Assembly: GCA_000442125.1 (NCBI GenBank)
Contig: KE546965.1
Span: 1,612,001 to 1,676,000, forward strand
DNA: 64,000 nt
Source: Opeltia flavorubescens
Taxonomy: Eukaryota > Ascomycota > Lecanoromycetes > Teloschistales > Teloschistaceae
Direction: 5' to 3'
The notes below the pieces were generated by a model. That model did not search any database. It was given only the letters and a program-made list of their open reading frames with translations, and was not told the origin of the DNA. Made by a program: the position numbers and the translations under genes. Shown piece after piece: positions 50,271 through 64,000 of this stretch (within the stretch, counting starts at the first letter, position 1; every line of letters starts with the position of its first letter).

Positions 50271-53190
50271 CGGATATTAACCTAAATTATATTTTATATT
50301 TTAAAAATAAATAGTAACTAATACTTTTATAATTATATCTATAAAGAAATATAACTTATTTTATAAATAATAAATCCGAATCCGCTTATAATAATAAAGT
50401 ATTATATATTTTTAGATAGTTTACTATTTAGAATATAATAAATAAAAGTATTTTTATTTAGTAATTTAACTATTTAAATAGTACGTACGGATTTTTTATT
50501 AATAAAACTATAATAATTATAGATTATATTCTAAATACGTTCTATTATATAAACCCGGAACTCGCTTATTAAATTATAGATCTACCGCTAGCTATTAATT
50601 TAATATTACTTATAATCCGGATAATTTAGATAAACTTTATATACTTCCTTTTTTATTAATTCTAATTTAATATTCGGATTTAATTTTTTAAATTTTTAAC
50701 CGAATTATTAAACTACTTTATTCTATTCATTCTATATTAATATATTTAATTTAGCTAAATTACCTTTTAATTAAATTCCCCTATATTTAACGTTTAAAAA
50801 GATATAAACTATAATTACAGCTCTTATAAACCTAAAAACGGATATATATACTTCTAAAAATTAAAAAAGCTAGCGCCGTTTAATACCGTCCTATAGTAAT
50901 TATTATATAAGCTCGCTATTTAAATTATTTAAATCGCTTTATTTTAACTCGGACTAGTTCGACCTAATTAAATTACTATTCTATATACTACGCGGGGGGT
51001 ATAACCTATATTATATTTATATAGCTAACCTCGATTTAAATAGTATTTTACGACTTTTTTATAATAAATATTAGTTCGATTATTTATAGAGTATATTAAA
51101 TATTAATTTAGTAACTTTAATAATAATTTAAAATTTATTAATATTTAATTTATTAATAGATACTTTATTATCGAATATATTACTATTATCTAATTTTAAT
51201 TCTCTAATATTATCCTAAAACCGAGGGTTAATATTTTAGTTAACTATTAGTATTTATTAATTATAGAGCCCTAATAAATTATAATACTAATAACGGCCAG
51301 GCTTTATAAACTTTTTAATACGAGTTTTAGCTATTAAATATTTATAGTACGCAGCTAAAAATAATATATTTATTTTCTTTTACGATTTTTATAATATAGA
51401 TTTTAAAATTAAAGGTAATTTATACTTATAAAATTAAATATTAAAAGGTTAAAATATAACTAGTAAAAGAGAGACGTATAATTATAGTTAAAATATAAAT
51501 AAAATTTTTTAAATATAATAAAAAGTCATTTTTTATTCATAATAATATTAGATTAAGTTTTATATTTTAGTATATCCTTTTAGGCTTAAAAACGAGGGCT
51601 ATAATTTAAAGGCCCTCGCTTAAAAAAAAAAAAAATTTTACTAGAAATAAAAATAAAAAATTATATTTTATCTAAAATCGATAGCTATTAAACTAGTACT
51701 AGATATTATAAAAGGAAAAAAATATATAATTTAAGTAATATTATAGATTGTTTATTAAAAACTAATATATAAATAAAAAATTTAAAGGCTATCTTTTATA
51801 GAAATTTAATATTTAAACTATAAAATTAATAAGTTAAAACTATTATAGTATAAATTAAAATTATAACTATAAACAACTTTAATATATAATATTTATTTTT
51901 TATTTTATTTAAATTTATTTATATTTATTAAAAAACCCTTTTATTTTTAAATCTAATTATAAAATATAACCGTTTTATTATTTATACTTAATTAATTATT
52001 TTAATATATACTATCTATAGTATAAATAAATTTACTATTCTAGAAAAGCTTATTAAAAGTATTTTATTTACTTTTCTACTTATTTTTATAGATTTATATA
52101 TCGACTTAAAAGCTAGTAAACTTTTTTTTTTTATTTATAAAATTTAATATTATTAATACTTCTATTAATATTTATAAATAATATTAATAATTATTTTCCC
52201 GCCGGTTAAAATAATATAGCTAGATATTATAGAATAACCGGTTATAAAGCTAAATAATTATTATTAAAATTTAATATAAAAAAAGTTATATTTAAATTTA
52301 ACCTAATTTTAATAAAAGGCTATAATTCTAATAAATTTAAAAAATATAAAAATATCGGTTTTTAAATATAAAACTATTTATCCGCTAAATTAAAAGTCTA
52401 TTTATTAAAATTAAAAATAATTTAGTATAATTTAAATATAGTTTTTCTAGTATAGCTATAGTTTTAATTATTAAATTTAATTTAAAGCTATAATTCTATT
52501 ATTTAATATCTTTAATTCTTTAATAAAAAAAAGCTAATAATAATTAAACCGAGGATATAACTTCGTTAAAGCTAATTTAACGTATTTTATTTAATTATTT
52601 TACTAACTTAATAATTTTTATATAAAGGCCGCTGGCTATAATTAACCTAAATATTCGGTAGGACTAAATTATAAAAAAAGGAATATAGCGAAAAGACTAT
52701 TTTAAAAAATACCGCGAGCTTTTAAAAATTTTTAAGGAGAACGCCTAATATAATAGAAATAACTTAATAAATATATTTAATATAAATTTATTATTTTTTA
52801 AATAAAAATTATAACTACTCTTTATTATATCTATTTTAATATTAGCGCGTAAAGGTTAATATAAATATTTCGACCCTATTTTTTTTTAATTTAACTCTTC
52901 TAATTTTATATTTACCTTTATTCTAGTAAAATATAATTTATTATAAGGTCCGTATTATTTTTATAAAGTTTTTATTCTAATTAAATTACCTAATCCTATT
53001 AAATATATATTAGTAGCTAGCGGTACTATAAAATCGAAAAGGAAGTTAAAAAAAATATTTAAGGCTATAAACGCGGATAAAAACGAGGACGGGGCTATAA
53101 ATAAAAAGCGAAAAAAAGTATATAATTAATAAATAAAAGCTAGAGTAATAATATTTATATAGAAATCGCGATTAATAATAATTAAATAGT

Positions 53191-56100
53191 ATTATATAGT
53201 AGTAAAACTAAATATAAAGCTAATAATAGGTTTATTATTAAAAATATTATTTTTATATTATTTTTCTCTTTTTTTTCTATAATTATAACTATATAGCCTA
53301 GTTATATAATTATTATACCTTCTTCCTTTTATATTATATAGGTCCGATAGATATATCTACTTCTATAATTAGCTATTAGAAATTTAAGTATTAGGTAGAA
53401 TATATATAGGTTAGTAGGTTTAACCTAGAATTTAAATTTTAATTATTTATTTTTTAATATTTAATAAATTATAGTATAAAAGTTATTTTTATTTTTAACC
53501 AGTAAATCTTTCTACTAGATTTTATTATTAATTAAATCTTATATAAGTTCTTTAAATTAAAATTATAAAATAATAAAATTTAAATTATTTAATTTAATAA
53601 ATTTATTATTTTAAATAAACTTTACTCTAGCTATTATATAAATAGAAAAAACTTTCGATTTATTATTAAACCGAAAGTCTATTATTATTATATTAAATAG
53701 TATATATTAAATATATTTTATTACCTTTAAATTATTTATATAGATCTATAAATTTAAATTAGCCGCTATTACTATAGTAAATAACTCTATATAAACTTTT
53801 CGCTTTTTTAATTAATATTTAATATTAGTATTAATCCTATATACTAGCTAGTAAAAAGCTTTATAATTTAAAATATTTACTATTATAAATTAATCGGCGC
53901 CCGTATAAATTTTATCGTAGATAATATATAATTTAGTTTTATTTCTATAATTAATTAAAGATTATATTATAAATAAATCGGCTTTTTATATAGCTTCTTT
54001 AATTTTATTATAAAGTAACGAATATTTATTATTTCCTTTATAGCCGAGTTTTTATTTAAATTCTCTAATTTTCTATTAATTTTAAAAAGACGAAAAAATA
54101 TTTAAACTAGGGGTTACTTTTAAAATAGGATCTATTATATAAAAGGCTAAAAATAGAAAAATATAAAAATTATATTAGGTTTTTAGTCTCTAATAGCGTT
54201 GAATTTATTCTATATTAAAGCTAGCTCGTTTTTACTATTATAAAAAAGACTAGATAAACTATCGCGTAAATAATTAAAGTATAAAATTTAATTTAATATA
54301 AACTAACTTTAATTAAAATTCCTACTTTATTTTAAATTAGATAATAAATTATACCTAACTAGAATAAATAATAAACTTGTTTAAAGGCCTACTAACCGTA
54401 TAAAAAAATAATAATACCGCTATTATTATATTTCTATTTATATTATACGGGAATAGTAAAATTAAATATTAAATTAGATTTTTTAAATAAATATACTATA
54501 CTTTAAATAATATAATTAAATATTAGCTTTATTTTTAATATTCGGGAAGCTCTATTATTAAATACTAATTCTCGCTTTCTAGTTAATATAGACCTTCTAT
54601 ATTAAAAGGAAATTATTAACTTTTTTATTACTTATAGCTTTTAATACTCCGTATAATATATAAATAATATTAATAAACTAGTAGTAATATTATAAAAAAA
54701 AATAAGAGCTATTTTAATTTAAAAATAATAAATTATATCTTTAAAGTAGTTTATCTAGTTATATATTATAAATTTTTTTATTACTAAAAACCTTTTATAA
54801 CTAATTATAATATTTAAATTATATAAATCTTGGATTATATTTTATTTTCTAGTTATTCCTATATTTAATCTATTTAATCCGCCGATAAATTTTTAAATAA
54901 AATATAAAGTAAAATTAAATCGAATAATTTCTTTTTACTTAAAATTATATTATAAAAAAGGAATAAAAGTATAAAGATATATATAAATAAAAAATAATAA
55001 ATTAAAAGCTTAAATACTAATAGACTAAAAATAATTTAATTTATATAATAAAATATCTTTTATTACTATATTCTATTTATAATCTTATAATTACTATATT
55101 TAATAAATATTTATATCGATTCTTTCCTTTTATTAAAAATTAAATAAAATAAATTTAATTTATATAACTAAACGTTTTATTTAACTATATATTATAATAT
55201 ATTAAAAGTTTAAAAAAAATAATAATATTTATTTTTTATTATAAATATTTAGATTATTTATATTTATTATTTACTATTTTTAATATTTTAAATTAGATAT
55301 TATACTATTTAAACTTTATTTAAATTTAATAAATTAAAGCTAATATTATTTAAATATAAATAGCTATATAAATAATAANNATANTAAATANAANTTAATA
55401 ATCGATTNNATATATATTAAATATTTATATTAAATTATCGTTTATCGATTTACTTTAAGCCTCCGAATATTTTATATCTCCTATTAGCCTATTAAATCTA
55501 GTATTAGTATTATCTATTCTTATATACCTAATATATTATTCTATTAATTCTTTTTATTTTATATTATAGCTTATTATTTTTATAATCGGTTATTTTATCT
55601 ATTTTTTATTTATATTTAAATCTCTCCTTTTAATATTATTAATAATTAAAAATACTTTAATTAGTTAATAATTTTATTTTAAATAATTATTTTAAACTTT
55701 AGATTTTTATATAAATTTTTTTATACCTCCCGCTAACCTATTAAATTTAGTATTAATATTAGTAAATTATTCTTTTTTATATATTTATTAAATTATCGAA
55801 CTTTTTTATATAACCCGCTAGCCTATTATATCTAATATTAATATTATTAATTTATCCTTTTTTTATATACTTAACTAATTTTCGAATTTTTTTATATAAC
55901 CTTCTAGTTTATTAAGTCTAGTAGTACTATTTTATTTAATCCTTTTTTATATATTTAATACGCTTATTTTATTAATTCTTTTTATTTTATACTAAACTCT
56001 ATTTCTTTTATATTTAATAATTAGATCTAATTCCTATTTATATCTAAAACTATCTTTTTATTTTATTCTCGAGCATTAAATTACGGTAGTATTATATTTT

Positions 56101-56899
56101 ATAAGTTTATTAACTAATTAATAAATTTATTTAATTATTTTATATCGCTTTATTTTTTTTATTAATATAATTTTAAACTTTTTAATTATAAATTATTAAA
56201 AAATACTTTTTAAGCGAATAATAAAACTTTTTCTATTATTATTCTTATTATTAAATATATAATAGTTTCTAAATATATTCCGTCCTATCCGAAGTATTAT
56301 AAATACTAAAGTTTTTAGTTTATTATAAATTTTTTCTTTAATTTACCTAATTTTTTAATAAGACCTAATTTCCTTTAATATTAATATCTATTTATTATTA
56401 TTACTATTTTTATTACTTTAACTTTTTTATATTTAAATACTCGCTAATCTAATTATATCGAGTTCTAGATTATTTATATTTTTTTCTAGATTTTTATTAC
56501 TATAAAGGCTATAATTTTAAAGTATTTTATATATATATATTATAGCCTTTTTAAGTATTTACTAATTTTCTAGTAATAGCTCCTTTTTAACTTTATTAAT
56601 ATAACGCGGAGGTAAATAAATAACTTTAATAACGGGATAATCGCTTTTTTTAATATATAGCTCGCGAATATATAGAAAACCATCTATATTATAGATTATA
56701 AGTTAAAGTATAATACTAATCCGGTTAAACCTAAATTTAATAAAATTTAAAGTAGTAATTTTAATAAACTTTAGTCTATTAATATATAAAATAGTAATTT
56801 TAATAGTCCGGAATCCGCTAAAGTTTAAATTAATACCTTTAATAATTCGAAATCTACTTTAATTTAATATTATACACCTATTATAAAGTATAAAAATAT
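53191..56899. other. Unassigned AT-rich DNA, no gene recognised
   Basis: This follows the part of the right arm that can be checked against the left arm, and could be its continuation. Fragments read as protein-like in places but no frame is clearly favoured. It holds a degenerate tandem repeat (55440-55990) and ambiguous bases at 55379-55409. Confidence 0.5.
55440..55990. repeat. Degenerate tandem repeat, period about 85 bp
   Basis: The phrase GCTAGCCTATTAAATCTAGT (with C/T and A/G variants), then TTAATATTA and a T-rich part ending in TATATACTTAA, recurs near 55480, 55732, 55817 and 55902. The last three are spaced 85 and 86 bases apart. The ends of the array share another phrase, ATTAATTCTTTTTATTTTATA, near 55545 and 55975. 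The period is not a multiple of three, so a coding repeat is unlikely. Confidence 0.7.
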
Positions 56900-59800
56900 A
56901 TTTATTTTAATATTTAGTCGATTTAAAAAACTTAAATTTAAAAAAAATATATATTTTTATTAAATAAAATTTATTATTTTTTTATTTAATCGTATTTAAC
57001 CGAGTAAAATTTATTTAAAAATTTTATTTTATAATTTAACTAAAAATAATAAAAAAATATACAATAATATTCCTTATAAATAGGTCCTTATTTTCGATTT
57101 TACCGCTTTTTTATAATTTATAGCTCTTTACCGGTATAATAAACAGCTTCTAAATAATAATAAAGCTACCGATATAAAAGTATTTTATAAAATATAAATT
57201 CTATTAAAAAAGATAAAAGGGGTTAAAATAATCTATATATAAAAAAGCCTCTGGTTTATTTAGTTCCGCTTCGATTTTAGTAAAATTTATATATAAGGTA
57301 TTTATATTAGCGACCTGCCTAGCTTTATACCTAATTATCGACCTTACTATAAAATATATATAAAATTTAAGCAGATATTCGAGTTTATAAAAGCTTATTT
57401 TATTATTAAAAAATCGATCGACTATTAAAATACTAAATTTAAACTAGTTATAATAAATATATTTTTAGTAATTAAATAGCTAAACGCTTTTATATATCTA
57501 ATATATAGTTTTAAATACTACTTTAAATAAAATCACCTATATTTATTCTATAAAGTATATTTTAATTATATATTATATTTTAAATATCGAATCGATTATA
57601 GCTAGTATTTATATAAGCCGGACTAGCGACTTTATCTAGTTATAAAACTTTATTATAAAATTTTTAAAAATTTTACTAAATAAAATTTAGTCTTTAGTCT
57701 ATAGGTTATATAAAATAATAAAAAAGAATAAAAAGAAATTAAATAATTATAAAAGCTCGAATATAATTTATAGATATTATTATTTATATAAAATAGCAAT
57801 AAACTATATATCGGTCTTTTATATTTTTATTAGAACTTTATCTACCGTTTTATATTTAATAAATATATTACCGTTAAGTATAAAAATAAAAATTAGCCCG
57901 TAATAATTTTTAAGTAGTTTTATCGGCTATTTTTTATATAAAACGTTACTATAATTATTAAATAATTATATAAAGCTAAAGAGGGCTTTATAATTAAAAA
58001 CTTTACTTATAAATTCGATTTTTATAATAGATAATTTAGCGATAATAAAAAAGCGATTATTAATTATTATACTTTCGGCCTATTTAATATCGTATATATT
58101 AATATTAAATTATCCGATTTTAATAAAAATTATTATTTAGTAGCTCTAAAAAAGTAAAATTTAATATATATAAATAAAAAGTAGTTTATATTTTTTAATC
58201 GATTTATAAAGCTTTATTTTAACTAGAACCTATAATTATAATTTAAGGTAAATATTTTTCGCGTTCTAGAAATAACCGAGATTATATATTTTTTAAAATA
58301 ATAGTATATTAACTTAAATATAAAATAGCTCTATATTATAATATACTTTACTAATTACTTTAATAGCTTTAGAATTATTTAAGGCGTATTTAAATATAAA
58401 AAGTTATATATTAATTAAATAATTTATCTATTATTTATTAATTAAAATTTTAAAATCCTGGTTAATAGCCCTTTAAATAATATAGTAAATCGTTTCCTAA
58501 AATAGTTTAAAACTATATTATAAAAATTAATAAAACTCGATTTTAAATATTTCTAAAATAAAAAAGTTATATATCTAAATATACCGATTATAGAATATTA
58601 TATAATCTAGAATAATATTCGAAGATATACTACTAATAAAGTTAATCCTATAAAATAACGTTAAAATAAATTATATAATTTTATTACGAAATTCGATTTA
58701 ATAGTATATTTATTAATAAAATAATAAAAAATAATTAAAGCGTTTAATATTAAAAATAAACGTTTTTAAAACCCTAATAATAGCTTTTATATATATATTT
58801 TTAAAGAGGCCGGTTTACTAGATTAAAAACTATTTAAAAGCTATTTTTTAAAGCTTTAAAACTTTATTAATAAACCTATTTTAGAACTTAATAAATACCT
58901 AGCGATTTCTTCTATAAATCCAACTATAAAAACCCTTATAGAAGGTTTATTTAAGAAATTAAATATAACCCCTACTTTATTAAAAAATAATTGCCTTTTA
59001 AATACTTAAATCTAATTTAAAAATAAAAATAAAAACGATTATATTAATAATAATAATAATTTAAAAGAATTTTCGGGCTATAATAACTTTAATAAAACGG
59101 TACTTCGATTTAATTTATTAAAGAAACTAATATATAAGTAAAAGTAAATATATTATAAAACCCTCTATATAATTAAAGGCTGGAAGTAATAACCTAATAT
59201 TTATTAATATATATACGCCTAGTTCGCTATTTTATTCTATTACTAGAAAAATTCGAAAATTNCGTTTAATTATTAGGATATATAATTATTTAACGAATTT
59301 TTTTATAAATTTAAAAAGAAAATATTTCGATATAAAATAGATATAATAATTTATATAATTTTTATTAGATTATAAATAATAGCTTTCTATTTTTCTATTA
59401 ATTATATATTTTTATAAAAAGCGGGTAGTATAAATTATAAGAAATATTTAATAGCTCTCGCGTAATTTAATCAGCCTAGTAAAAAGGATATAACTAGGTA
59501 TTTAAGTAGTAATATTTATTAGATTAATTCCGAATATAATAGTAGCGATAATTTTATAGAACTTATAAAGCGGAATTTTTTTAATTATAATATATTTCTA
59601 AAATAAGAATATATACTTTTAAATATATAGCGCCGTATTATACTAGATATTATAAAAATATTTACTATATTTTATAATAATAATCTATATTCTAATATAA
59701 ACCTTTTAATATATTTAAATATTATTATTATAATAACTATAATTTATAAATTTATTAAAGGAGTTATTAATAAATTTTTCGCTTTTATAAATTATACCGA

Positions 59801-61180
59801 TATTAAAAATTAAAAAATAAACCCGACTTATTTTAAATAAAATCTAAACGAGTTTACCGCCGCGATATATCTAGTAAAATATTTCGTAAAATATAATTAT
59901 AAAATAGAAAAGATTATAGTTCTTTCTTTCTATTATAAATAATTTAATTTTTTATAATACTAGATCTAAAGCGATAATTGTTTAAAATTTATTAATATAA
60001 ATATTATAAATAAATATCTAGATATAGAAATAAACTTCCCTATTATTATTATAGCTATTACTAAATATTTTAGTTTTATAAAAGCTAATCGGATATTAAC
60101 CGCCTTAAGTTAAGTAAAAAATAGTCTCGCTTATATATATAATTATACTTTATACTAGCGATAAAAATATTATAAATAAATATATATATTAAATAGCTTA
60201 ATAGATTACTTTAAAATAAAATTCGTTTTTATTTAAATAAACTACTTAGAATAACTTTATAAAAATAATACCCGTATTTTTAAACTTTTCGCTTATAAAT
60301 AGGCTATATTAGTAAACTAATAGATAATAGATAATATAATTAAAGACGATAATAAAGATAATATATCGAATAAAAATAAAAGAAAGATAATATTATATAG
60401 TAATCTCGCGGGTATATAAGGATAAAATAACCTAATAAATAGATAGTTAGGTAAATAAATCGTATTAACTATAATTTTTTCTTTTACCGACGAAACTTAT
60501 ATACTAATTACTATAGCTCTATCAACTAGACTAAATATCGCCTATAAATAGGTAAGGCGCTAATAATAGAGGCGATAATAGCTAAAATACGCTTTTTTTT
60601 TAATAATATAATTTATATATTAAATCCGCTTTAATTAACGATTAATATTTATATTATAAATAACTTTAGATTTAATAATTAGATAATTAGTATTATTATC
60701 GATTAAATAGCCGCTATTATATATAAAACGGGTTAAATAACTAGTACTATTATTAATTAAGCAGCCGTTATAGTATATAAAATAGATTGGACCACGTATA
60801 TACTTTTAGAAAATAATATTACGCTATAATACCTATATATTTTAAAGCTATTTTTACTAATTATTAATTTTATAATTATAGATATTAATTTAAATAATAT
60901 ATAATAGTAAAATTAAACGATATTATAGTACTAAAAAGTTATAATCTAACTTAATAGCCTAGTAGAATATTAATAATAGTATTTTATTATAATTAGAGGT
61001 ATAATTAAACCGATTAAAATATTTTTATTTAATATATAGTCTATAAAAAATAAAATAATTAAATCGAGGACCGATAATATTATTAGTATTATAATATTCG
61101 ATAATAATAATTATTATATAACCTATTTAAATAAATTTATAGAAGGGGAAATCTATATTAAAACTATTAGATATTAACTT
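56900..61180 (+). pseudogene. Very long decayed reading frame, unidentified protein of about 1,400 residues
   Basis: From about 57000 to 60580 one plus-strand frame runs for nearly 1,200 codons with only TAA and TAG stops, roughly one in 15 codons. A neighbouring frame translated over 58200-58850 has about one in five. The longest gaps free of stops approach 60 codons (near 59635-59810). After a run of T at about 60593-60600 it continues in another frame to about 61180 (ending near FIEGEIYIKTIRY), consistent with slippage or an intron. Low-mutation islands include SDLPSFIPNYRPYY (57310), IFKEAGLLD (58795) and TDETYILITIALSTR (60490). I find no RT, integrase or helicase motif. It is more likely an element gene than a host gene, because RIP needs duplication. 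Confidence 0.5.
60693..60800 (+). repeat. 54-bp in-frame tandem duplication in the long frame
   Basis: Two adjacent 54-bp units encode the related 18-residue motifs IIDQIAAIIYKTGQITST and IINQAAVIVYKIDWTTYI (stops read as Q). The period is a multiple of three and the match is stronger at protein than at DNA level. That supports the frame as genuine coding sequence. Confidence 0.55.
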
Positions 61181-64000
61181 TTTACTAACTACTATTTTTA
61201 ACCGGAAACGATTTTAAAATATTTATCTATTAATTTTTTTATTAGAAGCTTTAAAACTACTGTTTATTTATATAAATAATATTTATAAATTTTATTCCTC
61301 TACTCTTTTTATATATTATATTTCTTACTATTAATTATTAAACTTAGATTCGCTATAAAAATAAATCGCTAGTATAGCTATTAATTATCTTTTTTTACTA
61401 TTTATATATTTATAGATTTAATTATTAGATTATTATAAACGCTTTTTTATAATCTCCGCTATTAAATTTATTATAGTATTTATTCGAGAGCTATACTCGT
61501 ATTAATTAAACTATAAATTTTTAATTATTATTCCTTTATTTTACTACCGGTAGTATCGTTTTATTTATTTATTATAGGTATTAGTTTTTTTTAAATTATT
61601 AAATATATTATTAAATTCTTTACTTTATTAATTCTACTATATTTTATATTACTAGCTTTAGAATTTTTATTTTAATAATATATCGCATCTTATACTACTA
61701 TCGGATTTTAATAGTATAACTAACTAATTTCGGATTTATTTTAATCTATTATTACTAGTAATATCGGGTCTAATAAATATTTAATATTTATATACGTCTA
61801 TTTATTAAATCGATAGTAAATAAATAGTTTTATTATCTAATTAATTAGTACTAGTAACGCTAAATTAATAACTAACTTTTTATAATATAATTCAACGACT
61901 AGTAGCTATAATATATCTAGTATTTTAGATCTAATAATTAATATATAAATTATTTCCTTATTTCTAGTCTTTTAGGTAAAGCTTTATAAACTAATTATAT
62001 TATTTATAATAGAACCCTAATTAGTCGAAGATTATAATATATATAATTAAAAACGCTGCTATTTATATTAATAACCGAAAAAAATATATATATTAATATA
62101 AAATAATATATTCCTATTTTTTTAATTTTTATATTAAAAAATACTTTTTTAATAAATTTTTAATAATATTTTAAAAGCGAATAAAGTATAATAATAAATA
62201 AAAGTTTTTATTTTTTATCCTTAATAATAGCGAACCTATAAAATTAATAGACGAATATAATTTTAATATATTTATTATTAATAGATACCGTATAATTAAT
62301 AATATAGTTTTACGTTTTTAAATACGCCTATAACCGCAGGTTCTAGATTAGTATATAATAGCTATTTAATTAATTATTTAATTAATTTCTACTAATATTT
62401 ATAGACTCTAACCTTTATTTTACTAAACCGATCGATTCTAATAACGAAAAACTATACTAAATAATAAAAAATATCTTTTATTAAAATTATAATTATTCTA
62501 TAAACTTAAAACGATTTTTTAAGAAAAATTAAAAAAAATTTTTATATATAAAATTTAATAGAGTTAGACTAGTATAAAATAAATATTAAATATAGTTTTA
62601 AATAATTAATAACTATTAAATATTTTAAATTTATTATTTATATTATATATATATAATATTAAATATTTATTATATATATTAGCAGCCGAATAAATACTAT
62701 AATAATATTCCTTTTTATTTAATATAATTATTATATATTTTACTTTATATAAAAGGTAGTTACTATAAATTATATAATTTAAATCTTTCTATTTAAATTA
62801 TATTATAGGCGCTCGCGTTATATATCTCGCAGCTTTTTTTTTTATTACTATTAATATCGTCTTTTAAATAATTCTCTATATTTAGATATTTTTTAATTAT
62901 TCTCGCGTTTTATAATTTTTATATACTATTTTAAATTTTTTAATAATATTTTTTTTAATTTTATTATTTTTTTAATACTTTAACGGCTTATTTATATACT
63001 AGAAGAATTATAAAAATACTAGTAGTAGGTTAATATTAATATTTTAAATACTATATTCTAATATATAACGGAAACCCTAATAATTATTAATTAATTTATA
63101 AAATATATAGTTTTTAGTACTATTCGGACCTATTGGTAGGAAAATTAAAAAGATAATAAATTAAACTACTATTTTTCTAAATAATCGAACTAACTAGCTT
63201 TTTAATAAAAATAAACTCGTTTAATATTTATTCGAGCCCTAAATTAATAAAAAAATACTAATATTATAACCAGATTTTTAAAGTAGATTTTAATTCTAAA
63301 TACAGTTAATAAATATCTAGCGATAAATTAAAAGATACTATTTATATTATTATTTAACTAGCTGGTATTAGAGTAAAAATTAATTTTAATATTATTTATA
63401 AGTATTTAAACGATAAAATAATAATAAAAACTTTTATTTTTAATATAATTAGTAAATAAAAGAATAGTAATTATTTTATAATAGGAAAATAACTTTTTCT
63501 AGATTTCTTAAATTATTTTATTTAAGAATATTTATTTAAAAATCTCGTAAGCTTTAAATATTTATATTTTTTATTTAATTCTAAAAACTAGTTAACCGTT
63601 AATAAAAATATTAATATAATATATAGTATTTATTAATCTATTCGTATAATGTAAAGTATAGAACTTCCGCTTTAATAATTAGTATTAAATCGGGTTATTT
63701 TTAATATAAAATTAAAGGTAAACGTTTAATTTTTAATATTAATATTTTAAATATTATAAAACCCTATTTTCTATTAATCTATTATATTAAAATCGTTTTT
63801 TTATTTATATATCTACTATAGAACTAGAGTTCTATAATCTAGATTATCTATCCTCCGATTATAATAATAAAACTTTATTTTTATTATTTATAAATCCACC
63901 TTTTTAATAAAGGCAATTTTAGTATATTTTAATATATAAGAAGTTTTATATTAATCGTTAATTAATTTATAGGCTATATAGACCTTAATACTATATAGAT
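61181..64000. other. Unassigned AT-rich DNA to the right edge, no gene recognised
   Basis: RIP-like composition throughout. I see no LTR pair, telomeric repeat or recognisable domain, and no frame that stands out on either strand. Confidence 0.5.

Larger units (their letters stand above)
42655..53190 (+). repeat. Right arm of the large inverted repeat
   Basis: Inverted copy of 1-18226. It is uninterrupted and so serves as the empty-site reference for both insertions in the left arm: near 44432 it reads straight across the point where gypsy A sits in the other arm, and near 42890 it reads across the site of the 345-bp island. The homology cannot be followed past 53190 because the left arm leaves the window there, so the true element may be longer and may include some of 53190-64000. 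It encodes decayed frames on both strands: plus strand about 44750-46320 and 46668-47220, minus strand about 49545-50270 and possibly 50830-51330. A run of seven G at 50993-50999 is a local GC outlier not shared by the left arm. Confidence 0.85.

Overview
Read by eye only: alignments, codon counts and boundaries below were done by hand, and positions marked 'about' can be off by tens of bases. The window looks like a gene-poor, AT-rich block of a filamentous ascomycete genome (Pezizomycotina type). CpA and TpG are almost absent over most of it while TpA is in large excess, and repeat copies differ mainly by C/T and G/A transitions. That is the mark of repeat-induced point mutation (RIP). I see no intact host gene. 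Almost everything that can be explained is decayed, nested transposable-element DNA.

Layout. (1) 1-18226 and about 42655-53190 are two copies, in opposite orientation, of one repeat of more than 10.5 kb that runs off the left edge of the window. It carries several decayed reading frames that I cannot name. (2) The left copy is broken by a complete Ty3/gypsy chromovirus (8896-16093, element A). Its 205-bp LTRs and 5-bp target duplication are both visible, and the right copy keeps the empty site. (3) The left copy is also broken by a roughly 345-bp normal-composition, unmutated island (17641-17985). (4) The 24-kb spacer between the two arms is a stack of retroelements. A minus-strand gypsy (copy B) is split by a plus-strand gypsy of the same family (22077-38426, element C), which is itself split near its 5' end by a minus-strand gypsy of another family (22657-31869, element D). 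Exact 5-bp duplications flank C (ATAAT) and D (TAAAT). (5) A short head-to-head telomeric repeat sits at 38001-38027. (6) Right of 53190 is unassigned AT-rich DNA with a degenerate tandem repeat (55.4-56.0 kb) and one very long decayed reading frame (about 56.9-61.2 kb) of unknown family.

Order of events inferred from nesting. The inverted repeat and copy B came first, then C into B, D into C, and A into the left arm. The 345-bp island went into the already duplicated left arm and escaped mutation. Element A is the least mutated full element: gag, protease, RT, RNase H, integrase (all three catalytic acids still encoded) and chromodomain can still be read through many TAA/TAG stops. None of the elements could encode working proteins as they stand. 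The most unusual points are the unmutated island, the unidentified long frames (in the inverted repeat and at 56.9-61.2 kb), the possible antisense frame inside element D, and the telomere-like junction.
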